64,000 nt of DNA, taken from positions 1 through 64,000 of the forward strand of contig DASWKR010000035.1 in NCBI GenBank assembly GCA_036396535.1. The letters are read 5' to 3'. Source of the DNA: Acidimicrobiia bacterium (GTDB taxonomy: Bacteria > Actinomycetota > Acidimicrobiia > Spongiisociales > UBA5794). The notes beneath the pieces were generated by a model. That model was not told where the DNA came from. It saw only the letters and a list, made by a program, of their open reading frames with translations, and did no database searches. Each line of letters begins with the position of its first letter. Positions within the stretch are counted from its first letter, which is position 1. Made by a program: the position numbers and the translations under genes. This document shows positions 41,531-49,560 of the stretch, in pieces.

Positions 41531-43632
41531 CGATGGAGGACCTCGTATCCCTCGATCCGCTCCAGGTGATCGACGAGACCGGGGCGGTGGTCGGCGAGCT
41601 CCCCGACTTGGCGGACGACCGCCTCGTCGAGATGTACCGGCTCATGGCGCGCAGCCGCGACTTCGACCGCCGAGCGACCGGTGCGCAACGCCAGGGCCGG
41701 ATCGGGACGTACCCGATGCTGGAGGGCCACGAGGCCGCCCAGGTCGGATCGGCCACGGCGTTCGAACCGGACGACTTCATCTACCCCGGCTACCGCGAGC
41801 GCGCCGTCGAGATCGCCCGGGGCATGTCGCTCGACGTCATCCTGTCGTACTGGCGGGGGCTACCCACGAAGCAGTGGGACGTGCACGCTCTCAAGATGAT
41901 GACGATCGCGGTCCCGATCGCCAGCCAGATCCCGCACGCTGTCGGCCACGCCTACGCCGCCAGGCTCCGAGGCGAGCCGATCGTCACCGCGACGTACTTC
42001 GGAGACGGGGCGACCTCGGAGACGGATTTCCACGCCGGGCTCAACTTCGCAGGCGTCATGAACGCGCCGACGGTGATGATCTGCGAGAACAACCTATACG
42101 CCATCTCGGTCCCGTACCGGAAACAGTCCGCAGCAGCCACTATCGCCCAGAAGGCGATCGCCTACGGGATCCGGGGCGTCCGGGTGGACGGCATGGACGT
42201 GCTCGCCATGTACGCCGCCACGAAGCAGGCCGCCGACGTGGCTCGCTCCGGCGGGGGGCCGACCCTCATCGAAGCCCTCTGCTATCGCTTCGGCGCCCAC
42301 GCCACGGCGGACGATGCCCGCCGTTACCGCGACGCCGACGAGGAGGACATGTGGCGGCCGCGCGACCCGCTCGTCCGCTACCGGCGGTTCCTCGAGTCGC
42401 GCGGTCTGTGGCGCCAAGACGACGAGCAGGCGCTGCTCGCCGCCGCCGCGGCCGACTTCTCGGCGGCGATGGATTCGCTCGACGAGACGGCGATCCCGCC
42501 GAGGGGCGACATCGTCCGCCACGCGTACTCGCGGATCCCACGGCTGCTCGTCGATCAGATCAACGCCCTGGAGCGGGGTGTCGGAGAGGAGCCCACCCGA
42601 TTCGACCCATCCGACGTGTGGCAGCTCGATGACGACCCGGAGCCTTCCGGCCCGACGGTGACGATGACGATGGCGGACGCCATCAACATGGCGATGGCGG
42701 ATGCGATGGAACGCGACCCGCATCTGGTGGTCATGGGCGAGGACGTCGGCCTCACCGGCGGCGTCTTCAGGATCACCGAGGGTCTCCAAGCGAAGTTCGG
42801 CGAGGAGCGGGTCATCGACACGCCGCTCAACGAGTCCGGGATCGTCGGCACCGCCATAGGGATGGCGGTCTCGGGCACGAGGGTCATCGCCGAGATCCAG
42901 TTCGACGGGTTCGTGTACCCGGCGTTCGACCAGATAGTGAACCACGTCGGCCGCATCCGGTTCCGCAGCCAGGGCCACGTGAGCCTCCCGCTCGTGATCC
43001 GCTGGCCGAACGGAGCGGGCATCGGCGCTCACGAGCAGCATTGCGACAGCCCCGAGGCGTATTTCGCCCACGCCCCCGGACAGACGGTCATCGTTCCCTC
43101 CACTCCGTTCGATGCCAAGGGCCTGTTGGCGGCGGCGCTCGAGGCTGACGACCCCGTGCTCTTCCTCGAGCCGAAGGTCCTCTACCGGGCGATGAAGGAG
43201 GAGGTCCCCACGGACCACTACACGATCTCGATCGGCAGGGCGCGCCTGCGCCGTCCGGGCGACGACGTCACGCTCGTCACGTATGGGGGGATGGTCCCCG
43301 TCTCGCTCGCCGCGGCGGAGGCCGCCTCTGCGGAAGGCATCTCGACGGAGGTGATCGACTTGAGGACCGTCTACCCGTGGGACGTCGAGACCGTCGTCGA
43401 CTCCGTCGAGCGGACGGGCAGGCTCGTCCTCGTCCAAGAGCCGCAGCGGACGGGGGGGATCGCCGCCGAGATCGCCGCCGAGGTGGCCGAGCGCGCCGGC
43501 TATTCGCTACTGAGCCCGATCCGCCGCGTCACCGCCACCGACGCCCCGTGGCCGCAGTTCGCCATCGAGCGCCACGCCCTGATCACGCCGCACCACGTCC
43601 TGGCGGCGCTGCGCCAGTCGATGGCGGGGTGA
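41527..43632 (+). CDS. Fused 2-oxoacid dehydrogenase E1 alpha-beta (pyruvate or branched-chain type)
   Basis: The 701-residue protein joins both E1 subunits. The alpha half (about 1-350) has RIGTYPMLEGHEAAQVGSA, the TPP motif GDGATSETDFHAGLNFAG through CENNLYAISVP, and HATADDARRYRD. The beta half (about 375-701) has MTMADAINMAMADAMERDP, VVMGEDVGLTGGVFRITEGL, TPLNESGIVGTAIGMA, FLEPKVLYRA and VIDLRTVYPWD. In most bacteria alpha and beta are separate. The sequence type (GTYPMLEGHEAA, LPTKQWD) resembles branched-chain or acetoin/pyruvate E1. No E2 or E3 gene follows in the window, so the partner is elsewhere. Confidence 0.87.
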   Translation: MTMEDLVSLDPLQVIDETGAVVGELPDLADDRLVEMYRLMARSRDFDRRATGAQRQGRIGTYPMLEGHEAAQVGSATAFEPDDFIYPGYRERAVEIARGMSLDVILSYWRGLPTKQWDVHALKMMTIAVPIASQIPHAVGHAYAARLRGEPIVTATYFGDGATSETDFHAGLNFAGVMNAPTVMICENNLYAISVPYRKQSAAATIAQKAIAYGIRGVRVDGMDVLAMYAATKQAADVARSGGGPTLIEALCYRFGAHATADDARRYRDADEEDMWRPRDPLVRYRRFLESRGLWRQDDEQALLAAAAADFSAAMDSLDETAIPPRGDIVRHAYSRIPRLLVDQINALERGVGEEPTRFDPSDVWQLDDDPEPSGPTVTMTMADAINMAMADAMERDPHLVVMGEDVGLTGGVFRITEGLQAKFGEERVIDTPLNESGIVGTAIGMAVSGTRVIAEIQFDGFVYPAFDQIVNHVGRIRFRSQGHVSLPLVIRWPNGAGIGAHEQHCDSPEAYFAHAPGQTVIVPSTPFDAKGLLAAALEADDPVLFLEPKVLYRAMKEEVPTDHYTISIGRARLRRPGDDVTLVTYGGMVPVSLAAAEAASAEGISTEVIDLRTVYPWDVETVVDSVERTGRLVLVQEPQRTGGIAAEIAAEVAERAGYSLLSPIRRVTATDAPWPQFAIERHALITPHHVLAALRQSMAG

Positions 43633-43633
43633 A

Positions 43634-44236
43634 GTGGCCGAGGCGCCCCTCTACCGGGTCCATCCCTGGCACGGACTCGAGCCGGGACCCGAGCCACCTG
43701 CGCTCGTCACCGCCTACATCGAGATCACGCCGTTCGACGTGATCAAGTACGAGCTCGACAAGCCGAGCGGGCTGCTGAAGGTCGATCGACCACAGGCTCG
43801 CAGCAGCTCGCCCCCGATGCTCTACGGCCTCGTCCCGCGGACGCTGTGCGGCGACCGCGTCGCCGCCCTCAGTAGCGTCGCCAATCTCGCCGATGGTGAC
43901 CCGCTCGACATCTGCGTCTTCTCCGAGCGTCCGATCAGCCACTCGAACATCATCCTGCCGGCCAGGGTCGTCGGCGGGATGCGCATGATCGACAACGGCG
44001 AGGCGGACGACAAGATCGTCGCCGTGCTCGCCAACGACCCGATCTACGCCGCCGTCGACGACCTCAGCGACATGCCGGTTCCGCTCGTCGAGCGGCTCGA
44101 GCACTATCTGCTGACGTACAAGCAGATGCCCGGCCAGGAGGTCGTCGTGACGATCGAGTCGAGCTACGGACGCGACGAGGCATACGAGGTCGTCAACGCC
44201 TCCATCGCCGACTACAACGCCGAGTTCGTTGGCTGA
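43634..44236 (+). CDS. Inorganic pyrophosphatase-family protein
   Basis: The 200-residue protein resembles soluble family I pyrophosphatases: ITPFDVIKYELDKPSGLLKVDRPQ, LYGLVPRTLCGD, the metal-binding DGDPLDICVF, and DDKIVAVLANDPIY. It is divergent from housekeeping Ppa (usually ~165-175 residues), notably in the N-terminal region with HPWHGLEPGPEPP. It should hydrolyse PPi to phosphate in the cytosol. GTG 43634 starts 1 bp after the E1 stop, so it belongs to the same operon. Confidence 0.8.
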   Translation: MAEAPLYRVHPWHGLEPGPEPPALVTAYIEITPFDVIKYELDKPSGLLKVDRPQARSSSPPMLYGLVPRTLCGDRVAALSSVANLADGDPLDICVFSERPISHSNIILPARVVGGMRMIDNGEADDKIVAVLANDPIYAAVDDLSDMPVPLVERLEHYLLTYKQMPGQEVVVTIESSYGRDEAYEVVNASIADYNAEFVG

Positions 44237-44280
44237 GGCGCTGGCAACGGCCGCCCCGAGTCGGGCGGCATCAGTTGCCG

Positions 44281-44680
44281 GTCGCACACGTTCGGGCGGG
44301 GCGGCGCTATCCGTATGTTCGGGGGCATCGAAGGAAAGCGTCGGGCGCGCTCGAGGAGGGTCGCACACGTCCGGGCGGGGCGGCGCCTTCCGTACATTCG
44401 AAGGACATCGAAGAATGGAAGCCAGCGGCTCGGCGGCCGGTCGCACACGTCCGGGCAGGGCGGCGCCTTCCGTACGTTCGAAGGACATCGAAGAATGGAA
44501 GCCGGCGGCTCGGCGGCCGGTCGCACACGTCCGGGCCGGGGCGGCGCTATCCGTATGTTCGAAGGCACCGAAGAATGGAAGCCGGCGGCCCAGCGGCCGG
44601 TCGCACACGTCCGGGCCGGGCGGCCCCTTCCGTACGTTCGAAGGGCATCGACGACCAGGGTCGTCGGCTTCGGCGCACAG
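44281..44680. repeat. Five-copy tandem array, 79-80-bp unit
   Basis: GTCGCACACG recurs at 44281, 44360, 44440, 44520 and 44600, i.e. at spacings of 79, 80, 80 and 80 bp. Each unit continues with CCGGGC..GGCGGC, CTTCCGTACGTTCGAAGG and usually GAAGAATGGAAGCC. Copies 2-4 are closest; the outer ones have drifted. Since 80 is not a multiple of 3, the frame changes in each unit, so it is not a coding repeat. The array occupies most of the gap between the pyrophosphatase and HNH genes; 44237-44280 and 44681-44766 show nothing else. Confidence 0.9.
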
Positions 44681-44766
44681 CCTTTGCGCGTGGCCGCAGC
44701 ATCGGGGCGCCCAGAACCCGTGAGCGTCGCACTGGAACCGAGAGAGACGTCACCCCCAAAAACGCA

Positions 44767-44788
44767 ATCCCCCTGTCCTCAGGGGGAT
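44767..44788 (+). terminator. 9-bp hairpin ATCCCCCTG-TCCT-CAGGGGGAT
   Basis: A perfect 9-bp stem with a 4-base loop is preceded by an A-run (CCCCCAAAAACG). It ends the repeat region and lies 126 bp before the HNH start, so it could insulate that gene or terminate in the reverse direction. Confidence 0.55.
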
Positions 44789-44902
44789 CGGCGAGCGCCG
44801 CAGGCCGAGCCGAGGGGGCCCCAGCCATGCGTGCTCGCCGCCGCGCATTTGGACGCCGGTAAGGCTGAGGCACGGCAGCCGGTTTCTGTCATACCTGGGT
44901 CG

Positions 44903-44908
44903 TACGGT
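44903..44908 (+). promoter_or_regulatory. -10 box TACGGT for a leaderless HNH gene transcript
   Basis: TACGGT is followed by 6 nt and ATG 44915; no RBS is present. Confidence 0.4.
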
Positions 44909-44914
44909 GTGGTT

Positions 44915-46033
44915 ATGGAAACGTTGCTCGAACGATCGAACGGTTTGCAGACCGTGGACGCGGTCGAGCAACGCCTCGAGGCGAGGGAGCGTCTGATGCG
45001 CCAGCTCGTCGCCGACCAGCTCGCAGACTTCCGTTGGATCGCGGCAGCTTCCGTTCCGCAGATGGACGGCGCCCGATCACTCAGAGAATGGGTGGCTGCG
45101 AAGCTCGACATGTCGACCGACGTGGCCGGAGAGCTCACCCGGGCCGCCTCCCTCCTCGCCAACCATCCGAACCTCGAGGCGCAGCTGTCGGAAGGCGAGA
45201 TCTCGTTCGATCGAGCAGTCACCACAGCCAAGCTCGTGGAGGCCGGCGGCGAAGACGACCTGGTGAAGGCGTCGGCCGGCTTCGACATCGCCGGTGTCCG
45301 TCGCCTCACTTCGCGCCACCGGCGCCTGCAACCTCGCAGGGAGCGAGAAGTCGCCGAGGAGCGACACGTGCATCTGCAGCCTGCTCTGGATGGCCTGGGC
45401 GGCGCCGCCTGGCTCGAGCTCGACGCGGTCGGTTGGAGTGTGTTCGAGAAAGGCCTACACCAGCGCGCCGATGAGCTACCGCGGCCTCCCGACGGAGCAG
45501 GCCAGGCGCTCGCGGCGCGTTTCGCCGATGCGCTGGTGTCGATCGTCCAGGATTCGCTCGATCGCGACCCGCCGAACGATGCGTCGCAACCGTCGGTGAC
45601 GGTCTTCGTCGACGCCGAGCTCGCGGCAGCGACAGGCGGCCAGGCCGGTGCCGAGATCGCTGGCAACGGCCTCAGACTCGGCCCGGCCGCCCTCGAGGCG
45701 ATCCTGTGCGGCGGTACGATCGGCGTCGTGGGGGTCCGCGACGGCAAACCGGTGTGGGCAACGCCCAGGAGTCGGGCAATCCCGCGAGCCATCCGGGATT
45801 TCGTGCTGCACCGTGACGGCGGGTGCGCGATCGAAGGGTGCTCGTCGCGCTACCGGCTACAGCCGCACCACGTGGTCCCGTTCGCGCACGGCGGCAGCCA
45901 CGATGTCGACAACCTCACCACACTGTGCTGGTATCACCACCACGTCGTTGTTCACTTGCGCGGCTACACGATCGACCCGTCGAGCCCGCTACAACGCCGC
46001 CGGGTCCTCCCGCCGGAATTCGACGACCCGTGA
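44915..46033 (+). CDS. DUF222/HNH endonuclease (13E12-type)
   Basis: The 372-residue protein has the actinobacterial DUF222 domain (SLREWVAAKLDMSTDVAGEL, SEGEISFDRAVTTAKLV) followed by a C-terminal HNH nuclease domain: RDFVLHRDGGCAIEGCSSRYRLQPHHVVPFAHGG in shortened form RDGGCAIEGC / LQPHHVVPFAHGG / LTTLCWYHHH. The Cys pairs form the structural zinc site. Such genes exist in many copies in actinobacteria, including within the REP13E12 repeats of Mycobacterium tuberculosis. Their target is poorly defined. The frame is open through the upstream repeats but the ATG after TACGGT is the sensible start. Confidence 0.88.
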   Translation: METLLERSNGLQTVDAVEQRLEARERLMRQLVADQLADFRWIAAASVPQMDGARSLREWVAAKLDMSTDVAGELTRAASLLANHPNLEAQLSEGEISFDRAVTTAKLVEAGGEDDLVKASAGFDIAGVRRLTSRHRRLQPRREREVAEERHVHLQPALDGLGGAAWLELDAVGWSVFEKGLHQRADELPRPPDGAGQALAARFADALVSIVQDSLDRDPPNDASQPSVTVFVDAELAAATGGQAGAEIAGNGLRLGPAALEAILCGGTIGVVGVRDGKPVWATPRSRAIPRAIRDFVLHRDGGCAIEGCSSRYRLQPHHVVPFAHGGSHDVDNLTTLCWYHHHVVVHLRGYTIDPSSPLQRRRVLPPEFDDP

Positions 46034-46058
46034 ACCTGCCAGCGGTGCGGGGGGCGGG

Positions 46059-47873
46059 TCAGTCCCCCGGACGCCAACGCCACGCATCGACGCTGCGAAA
46101 CCCGCCGGATCCGTCTCCGTAACAGCAGGCCGCGCCCCACATCAGAACCTCGTCGCCCGTCCACACCATGTCGGTGGAGAGGCCCGAACCGGGGAGCCGT
46201 ACCTGGGTCCACTCGCCCGTGACCGGGTCGTAGACAGCTGCGATTCCCCACTGTGGGACGAGAATTCGGTCGCCGATGGCGACGGGACCCTGGGCGCCTT
46301 CCGTCCCGGGAAGCGTGATCGTGGCGATCTCGGACCAAGAGTCGGTGGCTGGGTCGTACGCCATGGTCGGGTGCGTCTCGTCTTCCCACACGATCATTCG
46401 GCCGCCCACGACGGCCGTCTGATTCGGGAAGGAGCAGTCGGCGAGCTCCGCGGTGCGTAGTGACACGGCAGGCACCGTGAACCACCCGTCGGAGGTCCAG
46501 GCCGCCGCCTCCCTCCCTTCACAGATCCCGCTGGCGTTGCCGATGGCGTACAGGACGCCATCGAGAACGCGCAGGGCGCCCTGGTAGGTGTCGCCTCCCT
46601 CACCGAAGCCGACGTCGGGGAGTTGGACCCAGGCGTCGGAACCCTGAGGAAGGACGTGGATGCCGACGTCGTTCCACAGGGCGACGGCGTCGCCGGTCCA
46701 GACGACCAGACCGGGAGCATGTGGCGGCGCCAGACCCTCGGCGACGATCCGCCAACCGTCGGAGACCGGGTCGTAGGCGGCGGTCGCCTCCTCCGAGATC
46801 ACCACCATCTCGTCGCCTGCCCAGACGGCGCGAGTGAGTGTCGACGGCTCGAGCGGCGCACGGGGCAGGATCCGCCACGCCGACGTCTCCGGATCGAATG
46901 CGGCGCCGTCGACGAGATCGGGTGGTCGGTCGCCCTCGGCGCCGCCCCAGACGACCATCTCGGACCCGGTCCAAAGAACGTCGTGGCCGCCGCGCGGGGC
47001 GAAAAGGCCCGGAGGGAGGTAGTACTCGTCGGTCTCAGGTCGCGGCTCCGGTGACTCGACCCACACGTCGACGTCGGGCCACTCGGGCGCCGGAGCGAAG
47101 ACGCGGTCGGCCGGAATCACCTGCACGGCCCGGGTCTCATTGCAAGCCACGGCCAGTTCGCCGCAGCCCCGCTGCACCACGAACGGACCGAAGTCCAGCG
47201 ACATCTGGAGGGGGACCTCGTCGTCGGACGTCCACCGGAACGGCGGGTGGAGCTGCGGGGCCGGCAAGCCGCCGGCAGGCGAGCCCTCGATCCCGGCCTG
47301 CAAGGCCTGCCATCCGAGGGGACCCGAACCGAGCGCCGCCAGCACGTGCGGGTACACCTCGATGCGCATGGTCCAGTCGCCCGTCGGAACGAGATATCTG
47401 TCGTTCTCGAAGGACCCCGCGTCGATCCGCCCGTGCGAAAAGGTGGTGATGCCGACGACCGGCGACGTACCGTCGGCGAGGTCGACGGCGATGGCCGCCG
47501 AGATGCCCGCCGGCAGGCGGGTCATCTCGATCGCCGGCTCGAAGAGCGCCCGGAACTGCGTGCCGTCGGGCAGGCGGCCGGAGACAGTGGACTCGGGCGA
47601 AGGACCGGCCAGCACCGTCGTCGACGGCACCGTCGTCGTAGGCACCGTCGTCGTGACCGTGGTGCCGGCGGTGGTCGGGACGGTCACGACGGGATCCGGC
47701 TCCTCGGAGCCGCGGAACAGCCCCGTCGCCAGCACCACGACCACCACGGCGAAGGCGGCCGCGCCGAGAGCGACGACCAGAGGTGAACGCCGCCGGTCGT
47801 CGAGCTCGGGCGCCTCGTCCGGGAACAGCGAGTCAGCTTCTGCGAGGCTGCGCCGGATCCGTTCGTCGAGCAT
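46059..47873 (-). CDS. Membrane-anchored propeller protein paired with an ECF sigma factor
   Basis: The 604-residue protein has a short cytoplasmic segment (MLDERIRRSLAEADSLFPDE), a TM helix at about residues 28-52, a Thr/Pro-rich stalk (VTTTVPTTTVPSTT), an unknown domain (about 85-265), and a kelch-like beta-propeller with repeated blades such as VLWTGSEMVVWGG, AVWAGDEMVVISEE, VVWTGDAVALWND and MVWTGDEVLMWGA alternating with AYDPxSxxW. It starts at the last base of the sigma gene with a GGGGAGGAG RBS. Position and topology suggest an anti-sigma or sensor for that sigma factor, but no known anti-sigma domain is recognisable. Confidence 0.78.
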   Translation of the reverse strand: MLDERIRRSLAEADSLFPDEAPELDDRRRSPLVVALGAAAFAVVVVVLATGLFRGSEEPDPVVTVPTTAGTTVTTTVPTTTVPSTTVLAGPSPESTVSGRLPDGTQFRALFEPAIEMTRLPAGISAAIAVDLADGTSPVVGITTFSHGRIDAGSFENDRYLVPTGDWTMRIEVYPHVLAALGSGPLGWQALQAGIEGSPAGGLPAPQLHPPFRWTSDDEVPLQMSLDFGPFVVQRGCGELAVACNETRAVQVIPADRVFAPAPEWPDVDVWVESPEPRPETDEYYLPPGLFAPRGGHDVLWTGSEMVVWGGAEGDRPPDLVDGAAFDPETSAWRILPRAPLEPSTLTRAVWAGDEMVVISEEATAAYDPVSDGWRIVAEGLAPPHAPGLVVWTGDAVALWNDVGIHVLPQGSDAWVQLPDVGFGEGGDTYQGALRVLDGVLYAIGNASGICEGREAAAWTSDGWFTVPAVSLRTAELADCSFPNQTAVVGGRMIVWEDETHPTMAYDPATDSWSEIATITLPGTEGAQGPVAIGDRILVPQWGIAAVYDPVTGEWTQVRLPGSGLSTDMVWTGDEVLMWGAACCYGDGSGGFRSVDAWRWRPGD

Positions 47874-48388
47874 CACGACTCCTCCCCGAGCAGCGCTCCG
47901 AGCCGAGCACGGCCCCGCTTCAAATGGCTCCTGACCGTCTCGACGGCGCAACCGAGGACGTCTGCGATGTCGCCGTGCGACAGATCTGCGAAGTACGCCA
48001 GCACCACCACCTCGGCCTGCCTGGCGGGCAACGCCCGGATGGCGTCCCACACGGCGACCGCGTCCGGCGACAGCGCCGGCGCCGACTGGGCGCGGCGCGC
48101 CCGCACGAGGGCGCGGGCCTCGGCCCCGAGCCTGCGAAACCGCGACACGGCATGGTTCGTCACGACCCTGCGCACCCAGGCGCCCGGGTGATCCATGCGG
48201 CCGACCTCGTCCCACCGCCGGAACGCCGCGGTGAACCCCTCTTGGACGAGCTCCTCGGCGACGCCCCGGTCACGGCACAGGGCGAAGGCCAGCCCGAGCA
48301 CCGCCCGGTACTCGGAGCGATAGAACTGCCCGAAGTCCCGAGCCGCCCGGACAACCGGGTCACTCACGTGTCGCTGGACCATCGCCAC
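47873..48388 (-). CDS. ECF RNA polymerase sigma factor
   Basis: The 171-residue protein has region 2 (YRSEYRAVLGLAFALCRDRGVAEELVQEGFTAAFRRW, here given as landmarks AEELVQEGF and AWVRRVVTNHAVSRFRR) and region 4 (LPARQAEVVVLAYFAD, LSHGDIADVLGCAVETVRSHLKRG). It resembles the SigE-like ECF group of actinobacteria whose partners often carry C-terminal extracytoplasmic domains. Start GTG 48388 or ATG 48382. It overlaps the downstream propeller gene by one base. Confidence 0.88.
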   Translation of the reverse strand: MAMVQRHVSDPVVRAARDFGQFYRSEYRAVLGLAFALCRDRGVAEELVQEGFTAAFRRWDEVGRMDHPGAWVRRVVTNHAVSRFRRLGAEARALVRARRAQSAPALSPDAVAVWDAIRALPARQAEVVVLAYFADLSHGDIADVLGCAVETVRSHLKRGRARLGALLGEES

Positions 48389-48438
48389 ACGAAGTGAATC
48401 GCACGAGCAGTCGCCAAGTGGTCAGCGCCAGAACGCGA

Positions 48439-48464
48439 GTGAGGAGCCCGGCGGGGCCCCTCAC
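48439..48464 (-). terminator. Hairpin terminator downstream of proX
   Basis: GTGAGG (48439-48444) pairs with CCTCAC (48459-48464), then after one mismatch GCCC pairs with GGGC, leaving a 4-base loop. It lies 30 bp past the proX stop on the minus strand. Confidence 0.6.
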
Positions 48465-48494
48465 CCATCTCACTCCGCCCGCGGGACGGGCCTG

Positions 48495-49505
48495 CTACTG
48501 GAGCCAGGCGCTCCACACGTCCTCGTGGTTGGCGACCCACTCGGCGGCGACCGCTGCTGGATCGTCCCCGTCGATCTCGAACGAGGGCAGCATCTCGAGC
48601 TGATCGTCCGTCGTGATCGTGAACGCCTGCAGGAAGGCGAAGACGTCGGGAGCCTTCTCCTCGAGCATCGCCGAGGCCGCCTTGAACAGAGCGTCCTCCG
48701 GGTAGTCGCAGTCCACGCCCCCGTCACCGGCAGCGGCGCTTGCACCGCACTCCTCCGTGTACTCGGGCAGTGCCACGTTGACGAGGTCGTACTTGGCGAC
48801 CGCCGCCGTCGGCGTCCACCAGTACATCACAATCGGCTCGTTGGCGGCGAACCGGGCATCGAGCTCGGCGACCGTCGCAGGCTCGGACCCGGAGAACTGC
48901 ACCTCGAACGGAAGCCCGAGGTTCTCGATGATCTGCTCGTCGTACTGTGAGTACGAAGGGTCGGTTCCGAGGAAACGGCCCTGATCTCCAGTCTCCGCCG
49001 TGGCGAACAGGGCGGCATTGGCCGGATCGGCGTAGCCCTCCCAGGTCGCCAGGTCGGGATGCTCGTCGATCACGAAGCTGGGGACGAACCAGCCGATCTT
49101 TCCGATCGCCCCGAGCTCGCCCATGTCGACGACCGACCCGTCGTCGAAGTAAGCCGTCTCGGCGTCGGTGACACCGGACGGCCAGATCTCGAGGACGGCG
49201 TCGAGCGTGCCGTCGGCCATCCCGGTGAACATGGCGTCGTTCTCGTTCACCTCGGTGATCTCGACCGGATACCCCAACTCGCTCTCGATGATGTTCTTTG
49301 CGACCTCGACATTGAGCCGGGATGCAGACCATGGATTGACTATCAGCGTGATGGTCGGCTTGTCGCCGGCCGGCGCCGCGGTGGTATCGCCGCTGGGGGC
49401 CGCGGTGGTATCGCCGCTGGGGGCCGCGGTGGTACCTCCGCCATCATCTCCGCACGCGGCAGCCAGCAACGCCAGCACCGCGATCAACAACAGGGTTCTT
49501 TTCAT
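48495..49505 (-). CDS. proX: Glycine betaine/choline ABC transporter substrate-binding lipoprotein
   Basis: The 336-residue protein has a lipoprotein signal peptide with lipobox LLAAACGDD (Cys18), a Thr/Ala/Pro linker with the imperfect repeat TTAAPSGD, and an OpuAC-type domain: ITLIVNPWSASRLNVEVAKNI, DAVLEIWPSGVTD, GWFVPSFVIDEHPDL, PIVMYWWTPTAAVAKYDLVN. Trp and Tyr residues at these positions commonly form the aromatic cage for quaternary amines. It is divergent from proV, and the transporter should import betaine, choline or a related solute. GGAGGAG precedes the ATG. Confidence 0.9.
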   Translation of the reverse strand: MKRTLLLIAVLALLAAACGDDGGGTTAAPSGDTTAAPSGDTTAAPAGDKPTITLIVNPWSASRLNVEVAKNIIESELGYPVEITEVNENDAMFTGMADGTLDAVLEIWPSGVTDAETAYFDDGSVVDMGELGAIGKIGWFVPSFVIDEHPDLATWEGYADPANAALFATAETGDQGRFLGTDPSYSQYDEQIIENLGLPFEVQFSGSEPATVAELDARFAANEPIVMYWWTPTAAVAKYDLVNVALPEYTEECGASAAAGDGGVDCDYPEDALFKAASAMLEEKAPDVFAFLQAFTITTDDQLEMLPSFEIDGDDPAAVAAEWVANHEDVWSAWLQ

Positions 49506-49519
49506 TGGTACTCCTCCGG

Positions 49520-49540
49520 GTCACCCGACCGCCGGGTGAC
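49520..49540. promoter_or_regulatory. 8-bp inverted repeat in the proX-proV divergent promoter region
   Basis: GTCACCCG (49520-49527) faces CGGGTGAC (49533-49540) across 5 bases. It lies 9 bp upstream of the TACATT box of proV, in the -35 region, and within the proX leader. It may be an operator for both, though the proX RBS also lies close by. Confidence 0.45.
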
Positions 49541-49548
49541 TGGCCAAC

Positions 49549-49554
49549 TACATT
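49549..49554 (+). promoter_or_regulatory. -10 box TACATT for a leaderless proV transcript
   Basis: TACATT is followed by 6 nt and ATG 49561; no RBS is present. Confidence 0.4.
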
Positions 49555-49560
49555 ACCCGG

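Noticed and set aside
44237..44914. Long open frames through the 80-bp tandem repeats on both strands
   Set aside because: The 79-80-bp spacing shifts the frame each unit, giving low-complexity RTCATGRR-like translations; they have no RBS and are non-coding shadows.
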